6,838 nucleotides of DNA from Spirochaetia bacterium (GTDB lineage: Bacteria > Spirochaetota > Spirochaetia > Treponematales > Treponemataceae). The notes under the pieces are model-generated. The model saw only the letters and a program-made list of their open reading frames with translations. It did not search any database and was not told the DNA's origin. This document shows positions 1 through 4,846 of this stretch, in pieces; position 1 is the stretch's first letter; each line of letters begins with the position of its first letter. Position numbers and translations under genes: made by a program. Location of the stretch: assembly GCA_900769985.1 (NCBI GenBank), contig CAAGIS010000017.1:1-6838 (forward strand). The letters run 5' to 3'.

Positions 1-288
1 AAAAAAGAAAGTAAGCCCTACAATTCCGCCGATTTTTTCTGTCATCTTTAATAAAGGATTAAAAATCTGTTCTTTTTTAAAACCTTCCAAAACGCTTAAA
101 AGCATAAACAAAGTTGCCAATGTTTTCCAGTCAATATCGTGCAGAAGCTTTATCTGTGGCGGAGTTATAAAAAGCGAAACGACAGCCGCCAGAAGCGACA
201 CCGAAAGCATAACTTCTTTTTTTAAAACGAAAGTAACTTTATTAATGATTTTCGAAAGCTGATTTTGCATAACTTCAGATAATATCAT
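1..288 (-). CDS. ArsB/NhaD/SLC13-type anion permease, N-terminal part
   Basis: The first 96 codons of a gene read leftward off the window edge without a stop. After a charged start with a KKE motif at residues 23-25 there is a hydrophobic stretch (about 26-43) ending in ITPP. Next come DIDWKTLATLFMLL (51-64) and VLEGFKKEQIF (66-76), then the start of another membrane segment. This pattern (first helix, PP, a conserved 'ID..TL..LF.LM.VV.GL...G.F' block) is typical of the N-terminus of CitMHS/ArsB/SLC13 permeases, inner-membrane transporters of anions such as dicarboxylates, arsenite or sulfate. The substrate cannot be told from this piece. The ATG at 288 has no clear Shine-Dalgarno sequence, and an ATG at 270 (codon 7) is an alternative. 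It lies 58 bp downstream of the acetyltransferase gene in the same direction and may be co-transcribed with it. Family assignment is from memory of the motif pattern. Confidence 0.65.
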   Translation of the reverse strand, partial: MILSEVMQNQLSKIINKVTFVLKKEVMLSVSLLAAVVSLFITPPQIKLLHDIDWKTLATLFMLLSVLEGFKKEQIFNPLLKMTEKIGGIVGLTFFF

Positions 289-346
289 TTTTTATGGAAG
301 TTGTAAAATAATGTATTCTTATCTGTATCAATCATTACTGAGTCAG

Positions 347-838
347 TTACAGTTCGTGAAAGTATGGACAGATGTCTTCGTAATTGCCGTCTTTCATTCT
401 AAAGCCTTTTGTTATTGTTCCAAGCTGAACAAAACCAAGGCGTTCATACAAATGTCGTGCGTGAATATTAGTTGCAACAACAGCGTTAAATTGAAGAACT
501 CCAAAGCCGTGTTTCTTTCCTTCGGCAAGACAATCTGTTACAAGTTTTTCGCCGATATGAAGTCCGCGGAATTTTTTTGCGACTGCATAGCTTGCATTAC
601 AAATATGACCGCAACGGCCGACATTGTTTGGATGCAAAATATAAAGTCCGTAAATTTTGTTATCATCACAGCCTTGTGCAACAGCGCAGTAAGTCTGTCC
701 AGCAAAAAACTGTGCACCTGATTTTTCTGTAAGCAGTTCTTCCTGTGGAAAAGCGATTCCTTCTTCAACAACTTCGTTCCAGATTTTAATCATCTCGGGT
801 AAATCTTTTTCACAATATTTTCTGATGCTGACATTCAT
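347..838 (-). CDS. GNAT family N-acetyltransferase
   Basis: A complete 163-residue protein of normal length for a single-domain Gcn5-related acetyltransferase, a cytoplasmic enzyme moving an acetyl group from acetyl-CoA to an amine. It starts with the typical beta-1 'VSIRKYCEKDLPEMIKIWNE'. The acetyl-CoA pyrophosphate-binding motif A is visible as R-G-L-H-I-G at residues 91-96, after the beta-4 strand NASYAVAKKF. Motif B appears as N124, A127 and LYERLGF (130-136). The end, DICPYFHEL, is common in a subfamily of uncharacterised GNAT proteins. The substrate is unknown; nothing nearby identifies it. The ATG at 838 is well supported by AGAGGA (845-850) six bases upstream. A sigma70-like promoter lies just before it. 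The permease gene follows on the same strand. Confidence 0.9.
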   Translation of the reverse strand: MNVSIRKYCEKDLPEMIKIWNEVVEEGIAFPQEELLTEKSGAQFFAGQTYCAVAQGCDDNKIYGLYILHPNNVGRCGHICNASYAVAKKFRGLHIGEKLVTDCLAEGKKHGFGVLQFNAVVATNIHARHLYERLGFVQLGTITKGFRMKDGNYEDICPYFHEL

Positions 839-859
839 TGCATTTCCTCTTGAAAATGT

Positions 860-889
860 ATCGTATTACGGAATTGAAATTTTAGTCAA
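860..889 (-). promoter_or_regulatory. Predicted sigma70-type promoter of the GNAT gene
   Basis: On the minus strand TTGACT (884-889) and TACGAT (860-865) are separated by 18 bp. This matches the TTGACA/TATAAT consensus at 5 and 4 positions. Transcription would start near 853, giving a leader of about 15 bases that contains the AGAGGA ribosome site at 845-850. The prediction is by eye only. Confidence 0.5.
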
Positions 890-968
890 CCAGAATATAT
901 CATCGTGTTATCGTCAGTCAGAGTCAGATAAATGCAGCAATGTTTATCTTTTCGTTTTTGCCGCCTGT

Positions 969-977
969 TGATATACT
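969..977 (+). promoter_or_regulatory. Predicted extended -10 promoter of the potassium transporter gene
   Basis: TGATATACT contains a TATACT -10 hexamer (972-977) with the TGN extension just before it. There is no good -35 hexamer at 17 bp, which extended -10 promoters tolerate. The start codon at 987 is only nine bases after the -10 box, so the predicted transcript start falls two or three bases before, or at, the ATG. The mRNA would be almost leaderless, which agrees with the absence of any Shine-Dalgarno sequence. Confidence 0.45.
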
Positions 978-986
978 GTATTTGTT

Positions 987-2351
987 ATGAGATTTCATCA
1001 CAGAATAAAATCGGCACAAGTGCGGTTGTTTTTGTATTTTTTTACGCTGGCAATCATCGGAACGGTGTTACTTTCTCTTCCGTTCTGCTATAAAGGCGGC
1101 AAAACAGTTCAGTTAATCGATTCGCTTTTTACGACAGTTTCTGCAATTTGCGTTACGGGGCTTTCGACAGTTGATATGCGGCTTTACACATTGGCTGGGC
1201 TTGTCGTGATTCTTTTTTTGATTGAAGCAGGCGGGCTCGGGCTTGTTTCGTTTTTTACTGTGTTCCTCGTATTCTCTGCAAAGAAAATTTCGCTTTTAAA
1301 TAGAAATATTATCCGCGACTATTTTACAGAAGATTCTGCTTTTGAATCTCGCCAGATTATAAAAGTAATTCTTGCTGCAACACTTGCTTTTCAGGCAGCA
1401 GGCGCGCTTGTTCTTGCACCGATTTTAAAAAATGCTGGGGAAAGTCACTGGATTTTCTATGCTGTTTTTCTTTCTGTTTCTGCATTCTGTAACGCAGGAT
1501 TTTCGCCGTATTCAGACAGCCTTGCACAGTTTTCCGGGAATGGTGCAATCTGTCTCTGGCTTTCCGTTTTAATCATTGCAGGCGGTCTTGGCTTTATGGT
1601 GATTGCAAACATCATCGGAGTTGTAAAAAGCATGTGCTCTAAAAAATCAAAGCGCATTTTAAGCCTTCACTCAAAAATCGTTCTTCTGATGACTTTTGTT
1701 TTGATTACGCTTGGAACAGTTATTTTCTTTTTTGCGGAAAAAGACGGCGCATTTAGTGGAATGAGTTTTTTTAAAGCACTCAACTGCGCATTTTTTGAGT
1801 CTGTAACGCTCAGAACGGCAGGCTTTGAAACTGTTCCGCAGGGAGAATTTTCTCCGCTTTCAACATTTTGTTCCATTATATTAATGCTCACAGGTGGAAG
1901 TCCAGGCTCGATGGCAGGAGGACTAAAAACTACAACGCTATTTTTGCTCGTCTGCGTTGCCTACAAGCGTGCATCTGACAAAAATGCTCCGTCAGTTTTC
2001 CACCGCGACATCGCCGAAGAATCAACAGAAAAATCGCTCGCCGTATTTGTAAAAGGCGTCTGCCTTCTTTGCGTAAGCTACGCACTTTTGCTCGTGTCAG
2101 AATCTTCTTCGCTCAAAGCTGGAACGTTCAGCGCAGGGGAACTCTTCTTTGAAGCTGCATCCGCATTCGGCACAGTCGGACTTTCAAAAGGAATCACGGC
2201 AGCCCTTTCTTCCGCCGGCAAAATATTTATCATGCTTTTAATGTTTGCAGGAAGGACAGGAATTACATTCATCGCACTCGGAAGCCTCCACAAAGAAAAG
2301 CCGCTCGACTCGCTTGCCGATTTTCCTAAAGAAAGCGTACTGATTGGGTAA
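987..2351 (+). CDS. ktrB: KtrB/TrkH family potassium uptake channel subunit
   Basis: A 454-residue inner-membrane protein; the length fits KtrB (about 450) better than TrkH (about 480). The four M1-pore-M2 units are visible through their filter loops: CVTGL (55-59), CNAGF (168-172), RTAGF (276-280) and GTVGLS (395-400), each with the conserved potassium-coordinating glycine. The glycine- and serine-rich gating loop in the third unit (GGSPGSMAGGLKTTT, 303-317) and the conserved arginine of the fourth (GRTG, 422-425) are also present, so the channel should be functional. KtrB passes K+ (often Na+-dependent) and needs a cytosolic ring of KtrA/TrkA RCK proteins. No such gene adjoins it: the next gene downstream is convergent. 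The ATG at 987 is the only reasonable start, because an in-frame stop lies at 969-971 and no ribosome site is seen. The symbol is by family; TrkH naming is equally defensible. Confidence 0.93.
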   Translation: MRFHHRIKSAQVRLFLYFFTLAIIGTVLLSLPFCYKGGKTVQLIDSLFTTVSAICVTGLSTVDMRLYTLAGLVVILFLIEAGGLGLVSFFTVFLVFSAKKISLLNRNIIRDYFTEDSAFESRQIIKVILAATLAFQAAGALVLAPILKNAGESHWIFYAVFLSVSAFCNAGFSPYSDSLAQFSGNGAICLWLSVLIIAGGLGFMVIANIIGVVKSMCSKKSKRILSLHSKIVLLMTFVLITLGTVIFFFAEKDGAFSGMSFFKALNCAFFESVTLRTAGFETVPQGEFSPLSTFCSIILMLTGGSPGSMAGGLKTTTLFLLVCVAYKRASDKNAPSVFHRDIAEESTEKSLAVFVKGVCLLCVSYALLLVSESSSLKAGTFSAGELFFEAASAFGTVGLSKGITAALSSAGKIFIMLLMFAGRTGITFIALGSLHKEKPLDSLADFPKESVLIG

Positions 2352-2388
2352 GGAAGCACCTGATACGATTTATATAATAAAATTATAT

Positions 2389-2832
2389 TTACAGGAATTC
2401 GTTAATTTTTTTTGTCTGCCTTCTGTAATAAAGCGTAAGGGTTATCCACATTATAACATAAATAACTAGGAATATTGCCACCCAGATAAATATGCTTCTA
2501 GCAGTAAATGGAAACAATCCGCCTATATAACAAGAAAAGAACATTACAGTTGAATTGATTACAAAGTGAAGCAGTGTCTGAATTGTAATACTCCATTTAT
2601 CTGTTTCAAAAATCAAAGCACTAGTTCCAAAAGAAATCCCGATTAGTCCTGTAATAAAATACTGAATTATCGCAGCGTTCATTATTGTATTTGTATGCTG
2701 CAGAAGATAAGGCGAAACTGGATGAAAAATTTCTTTACTCACAATGAGAGAATCTAGAATCAAAATTGTCTGTCCAATAAAAACTCCATAAACAAATCCC
2801 TTTATTACTTGCTTAATTATTTTGTTTATCAT
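2389..2832 (-). CDS. DUF3021 family four-helix membrane protein
   Basis: A 147-residue protein with four predicted membrane helices at about 10-28, 52-76, 84-106 and 113-135. The features that place it in DUF3021 are the block FETDKWSITIQTLLHFVIN (75-93), the helix IYVIMWI (124-130) and the basic tail YYRRQTKKINEFL. DUF3021 genes are very often paired with a receiver-less LytTR regulator, as here. By analogy with LytTR regulatory systems such as HdrRM and BrsRM of Streptococcus mutans, where a membrane protein holds its LytTR partner inactive, it is probably the membrane-bound antagonist or sensor for the gene before it. That role is inferred. Translation is probably coupled: the strong AAGGAG site (2840-2845, seven bases before the ATG) overlaps the stop codon of the LytTR gene, and only 11 bases separate the two frames. 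It converges with ktrB, 37 bp away. Confidence 0.88.
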   Translation of the reverse strand: MINKIIKQVIKGFVYGVFIGQTILILDSLIVSKEIFHPVSPYLLQHTNTIMNAAIIQYFITGLIGISFGTSALIFETDKWSITIQTLLHFVINSTVMFFSCYIGGLFPFTARSIFIWVAIFLVIYVIMWITLTLYYRRQTKKINEFL

Positions 2833-2843
2833 AAAAAGACTCC

Positions 2844-3314
2844 TTAGTGGCGATGTATATTAAGAAGGTCTTTCTTAATCTTACTCATATATCTTCTTGA
2901 AACTATTGCATTTTTTCCATTGATAAAATTGACTTTTATCACACCAGTTAACGACATATCGAGTTTTGTTACTTTTAAGAAGTTAACAATATCCGTATTA
3001 GAAATTCTTATAAAATCAGTCCAGCCATACCTTTTTGCAAGTTCTTCAAATTCATAAAGACGCATTTTAAAAAGAAGAGTTTCTTTTTCTGTTTCCAGAT
3101 AAACCTTTTTATCCATACTGTAGATTCTAAAAATATTACATCGATTAACTTGAATGCAATAATCCCCATCCCAGCCGGAAAGCCTTACCATTTGTCCGCT
3201 TTCATCCATTGTGCGGATTTTTTCTGCAATGTTTTTTATTCCGTCTGTTTCTTTTTCTGTATGAATCACACAGTAGGGATTATTGCATTTTTCAATTTTG
3301 ATTTGTGTTATCAA
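2844..3314 (-). CDS. LytTR-domain transcriptional regulator without receiver
   Basis: A cytoplasmic DNA-binding protein of about 156 residues. The N-terminal third (MITQIKIEKCNNPYCVIHTE) resembles the short beta-strand domain found in regulators paired with DUF3021. It has no receiver-domain phosphorylation aspartate pattern. The C-terminal LytTR domain covers about residues 55-153: IFRIYSMDKKVYLETE, then RLYEFEELA, DFIRISNTDIVN (LytTR 'F.RI..S.IVN' motif), GVIKVNFINGK and the hallmark IVSRRYMSKIKK. LytTR proteins bind pairs of short direct repeats about two helical turns apart, usually just upstream of -35. The frame is open to a TTG at 3320, but that codon touches AGGAG (3321-3325). The TTG at 3314 has a proper six-base spacing and is chosen here. 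No ATG is available near. It lies between the exported-protein gene and DUF3021 in one direction and probably regulates its own locus. Confidence 0.88.
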   Translation of the reverse strand: MITQIKIEKCNNPYCVIHTEKETDGIKNIAEKIRTMDESGQMVRLSGWDGDYCIQVNRCNIFRIYSMDKKVYLETEKETLLFKMRLYEFEELAKRYGWTDFIRISNTDIVNFLKVTKLDMSLTGVIKVNFINGKNAIVSRRYMSKIKKDLLNIHRH

Positions 3315-3331
3315 AAACAACTCCTGTAAAA

Positions 3332-3362
3332 ACTTCGCATTAGCGACGGTGCTCCTCGAAGT
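3332..3362 (-). terminator. Stem-loop with T-run between exported-protein gene and LytTR gene
   Basis: On the minus strand ACTTCG (3357-3362) pairs with CGAAGT (3332-3337). Inside it AGC (3351-3353) can pair with GCT (3342-3344) around the loop ACCGTC. Four Ts (3328-3331) follow the closing arm. This has the layout of a modest intrinsic terminator for the gene ending at 3368. Because the LytTR ribosome site AGGAG begins only two bases after the T-run, it could instead act as an attenuator or leader hairpin for the downstream pair. The plus strand lacks a T-run. Confidence 0.45.
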
Positions 3363-3366
3363 ATTA

Positions 3367-3372
3367 ATTATA
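3367..3372 (-). promoter_or_regulatory. Possible -10 box for the LytTR-DUF3021 pair
   Basis: A perfect TATAAT hexamer on the minus strand overlaps the stop codon of the upstream gene. The best -35 candidate, TTACAA (3391-3396) at 18 bp, is poor. If used, transcription would start near 3360, inside the 5' arm of the stem-loop described at 3332-3362. In an AT-rich genome a lone TATAAT has limited weight. Confidence 0.25.
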
Positions 3373-3946
3373 TAAAGATTCTATAACCTATTGTAAGGAC
3401 TGGAGTTGATTTTGAAAAGTCTCCAAAATTAGAGGTGTTTTTTTCTGTCAGGAATCTGTAAATTCCTCCAAATTCAATTGAAAAAGCTGTGTTCTCTGCA
3501 AACTGGAATTCAAATCCACCGCCAAAAGAGAGCTTTATCATAAAAGGTGAACTAAAAAAAACATGTCCTTCACAGGCAAACAATCCAAAAGAACAGCCTG
3601 TAAAACCATAGCTTCTTACAATAAATCCAGAGCCATTGATTCTTCCGCCTATAATCAGCTTATCTCCAATTTCTAATGCTCCATAGTTAAGCTGCTCAGT
3701 AGATTTAAGATTTCCTCCTCCACCTTGAACAAAGATGCTATTCCGCAGCACAAACAGTTTTTCCTGCGGAAGAAGATTTATTCCAAACTCTCCGCCTCCA
3801 GCCGAAAAATCCCGTCCACAAGACAAGTATCCACTTGTGACAGTTCTATAATTAAATTTCGTAAAATCAATTTCGTCTTTTGATTCTGCGAATCCAACAC
3901 TGCAAATAATTGCGACCATAAATAAAATTACTGCTAGTTTTTTCAT
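3368..3946 (-). CDS. Exported beta-rich protein, possibly outer membrane, unknown function
   Basis: A 192-residue protein I cannot assign to a named family. Residues 1-20 form a clear signal peptide (MKK, then a hydrophobic core AVILFMVAIICSVG, then cleavage near FA-ES). The mature part is about 170 residues, rich in glycine, serine and phenylalanine and made of alternating hydrophobic strands. Examples are GGGEFGINLL, KLIIGGRINGSGFIV, FMIKLSFGGGFEFQF and TAFSIEFGGIYRFL; it ends in TIGYRIFI. That pattern suggests a small beta-barrel or surface protein of a diderm. Two cysteine-containing segments (SCGRDF; GCSFGLFACEG) are present. No lipobox is evident. The MKK start is unambiguous, yet there is no Shine-Dalgarno site and a predicted -10 box ends seven bases before the ATG. 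Being first in line before the LytTR-DUF3021 genes, with a direct repeat upstream, it is a plausible target of that regulator. Confidence 0.8.
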   Translation of the reverse strand: MKKLAVILFMVAIICSVGFAESKDEIDFTKFNYRTVTSGYLSCGRDFSAGGGEFGINLLPQEKLFVLRNSIFVQGGGGNLKSTEQLNYGALEIGDKLIIGGRINGSGFIVRSYGFTGCSFGLFACEGHVFFSSPFMIKLSFGGGFEFQFAENTAFSIEFGGIYRFLTEKNTSNFGDFSKSTPVLTIGYRIFI

Positions 3947-3953
3947 AATCAGC

Positions 3954-3982
3954 AGTATAATGCCAGAGAAACTGCTTGTGAG
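3954..3982 (-). promoter_or_regulatory. Predicted promoter of the exported-protein gene
   Basis: On the minus strand CTCACA (3977-3982) and TATACT (3954-3959) are 17 bp apart, matching consensus at 4 and 5 positions. The -10 box ends seven bases before the ATG at 3946, so the mRNA would start at or next to the start codon. The weak -35 immediately abuts the tandem repeat at 3984-4023, the usual geometry for an activator-dependent promoter. Confidence 0.5.
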
Positions 3983-3983
3983 A

Positions 3984-4023
3984 TTTTTTGCGACAAGTGG
4001 TAATTTATTGCGACAGGCGGTTG
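3984..4023 (-). repeat. Two 20-bp tandem direct repeats, candidate LytTR operator
   Basis: Read on the minus strand the two copies have the cores ACCGCCTGTCGCAATAAA (4004-4021) and ACCACTTGTCGCAAAAAA (3984-4001). They are 15 of 18 identical and start exactly 20 bp apart. The downstream copy ends one base before the predicted -35 box of the exported-protein gene. Paired direct repeats about two helical turns apart at this place are what LytTR-family activators bind, and a LytTR gene lies two genes' lengths downstream in the same direction. The repeat is seen directly; its role as an operator is inferred. Confidence 0.6.
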
Positions 4024-4159
4024 ACAGGAAATGCTGAGTAATCGCTTCCAGTGTTAATGAGCACTCTCTTAATGACTTTTATAAGGCTAATAATCCAGTT
4101 TCCCAATAAAGTGAATCTTTTTACATTCTGAAAGTTGTCCCGGATTTGTTCCTGGCTGA

Positions 4160-4309
4160 TTGAAGGAAATAAACTCTCTCAGCCGTATAAACGATTCATT
4201 TAGAAAAATAGTAGTTGTTAGGGATAATATTGAGCCTTGGCAGGATGATAATGGCATTCAATATATCGGAGTAGAGCAGTTTCTTCTGGAAGAAGATTAT
4301 TTAAGGTAG
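4160..4309 (+). pseudogene. C-terminal remnant resembling an AAA/DUF4143-type ATP-binding protein
   Basis: An open stretch of 49 codons without a start codon, bounded by TGA at 4157 and TAG at 4307. It reads LKEINSLSRINDSFRKIVVV, followed by RDN, DDNGIQYIGVEQFLLEED and a stop. This resembles the last part of AAA_14/DUF4143 ATP-binding proteins, where a strand with a basic residue (K-[FIY]-V-[LIV]) is followed by an acidic turn, 'GI..I...FLL' and the C-terminus. The Walker A and B regions are absent, so only a tail remains. Its final codons overlap the beginning of the transposase relic in another frame. The match is from memory of the pattern and is short. Confidence 0.4.
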
Positions 4310-4645
4310 GACAGCTGCTGGCATTTGTATCGAGACCTCAGTTTGAGAATCTTGTAAAAAGCACACAGGCAGACAAACACTGCAAAGGCTTTACTGCCTG
4401 GCAACACTTTGTAACTATGAGTTATGCTCAGCTTGCAAATCCAAACGGACTGCGAAGTCTTGAGAACTCACTGAACTCAAATCATTCAAGTCTTTATCAT
4501 GTTGCATTCAAAAAGACCTTAAACGCTCGACAATTTCATACGCGAACAACAACAGGAGCGCGTACTGTTTGAAAAGCTTTTCTACAGCATCCTTATTTTA
4601 AGGAAACGGTTAACAAAACATTATAAATATGTGAATAGACATTAA
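4303..4645 (+). pseudogene. IS4-family (DUF4372) transposase, frameshifted N-terminal relic
   Basis: The frame through 4303-4518 gives KVGQLLAFVSRPQFENLVKS, then DKHCKGFTAWQHFVTMSYAQ (about 4378-4437), LANPNGLRSLE and NHSSLYHVAFKKT. This is the DUF4372 N-terminal domain of IS4-type DDE transposases ('DK..K.FT.W.H...M.FAQL....SLR.....L......LYH'). The conserved continuation then appears in two other frames: LKRSTISYAN (4518-4547), followed by EQQQERVLFEKLFYSIL (4544-4594). That implies two small indels. The uncorrected frame stops at TGA 4570; the last frame stops at TAA 4643. No ATG opens the gene, and the whole catalytic DDE domain (normally another 250 or more residues) is missing. No terminal inverted repeats could be found. 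It is a dead fragment. Confidence 0.75.
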
Positions 4646-4683
4646 TTAAATTTTTACTCTTTTTCAAAACTTTTGCTTTTGTG

Positions 4684-4832
4684 GGGGAACTCCTTGAGTT
4701 GTTCCGTAACCGAGTTGTATATGGCAGCCTTTGTCTGCTAGGTGTAAGCGGGCGTTGCGGGCGGCGTTTGAGCCCGCAGAAGGGGGTGTGGCGAAGACTT
4801 TAGGCTGAGCCCAGGGGGAAGGCTTTCCCCCT
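4684..4832 (+). other. GC-rich, hairpin-rich intergenic element
   Basis: This stretch stands out from the AT-rich surroundings: 4741-4832 is about 66% G+C. It contains several inverted repeats in series. AACTC/GAGTT (4688-4692, 4696-4700) has a three-base loop. GCAG/CTGC flanks CCTTTGT around 4724-4738. TGCGGGC/GCCCGCA (4756-4762, 4772-4778) has a nine-base loop. AGGGGGAA/TTCCCCCT (4813-4820, 4825-4832) has a GGCT loop. No reading frame with a start and a plausible length is present. It could be a dispersed intergenic repeat, a MITE-like remnant linked to the nearby transposase relic, or a small structured RNA ending in the last hairpin. I see no convincing promoter for the RNA option. Confidence 0.5.
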
Positions 4833-4846
4833 CATTTTATTTTAGA
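4813..4846 (+). terminator. Strong 8-bp stem-loop, plus-strand terminator-like
   Basis: AGGGGGAA (4813-4820) and TTCCCCCT (4825-4832) form a perfect 8-bp stem with a GGCT loop. On the plus strand it is followed by CATTTTATTTT, as in an intrinsic terminator. The neighbouring gene whose end it touches (the copper ATPase) runs the other way; on the minus strand the stem is followed by GGGCTCAG with no T-run. It may still fold in the ATPase mRNA and protect its 3' end. Confidence 0.55.

Noticed and set aside
311..721. A 136-codon plus-strand open frame beginning with ATG
   Set aside because: It lies antisense to the GNAT gene, whose motifs and ribosome site are clear. Its translation is rich in Cys, Asn and Phe with no recognisable domain.
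2372..2388. ATATAAT/ATTATAT inverted repeat between the convergent ktrB and DUF3021 genes as a bidirectional terminator
   Set aside because: The stem is seven A-T pairs with a three-base loop and has no adjoining T-run, so it is too weak to call.
4571..4582. Perfect palindrome GAAAAGCTTTTC
   Set aside because: It falls inside the transposase relic's coding frame (EKLF). A single 12-bp palindrome in AT-rich DNA is not evidence of a site.
4601..4680. Possible promoter (TTAACA, TATAAA) feeding the GC-rich element
   Set aside because: The two boxes are only about six bases apart, and no alternative -35 at 16-18 bp is convincing.
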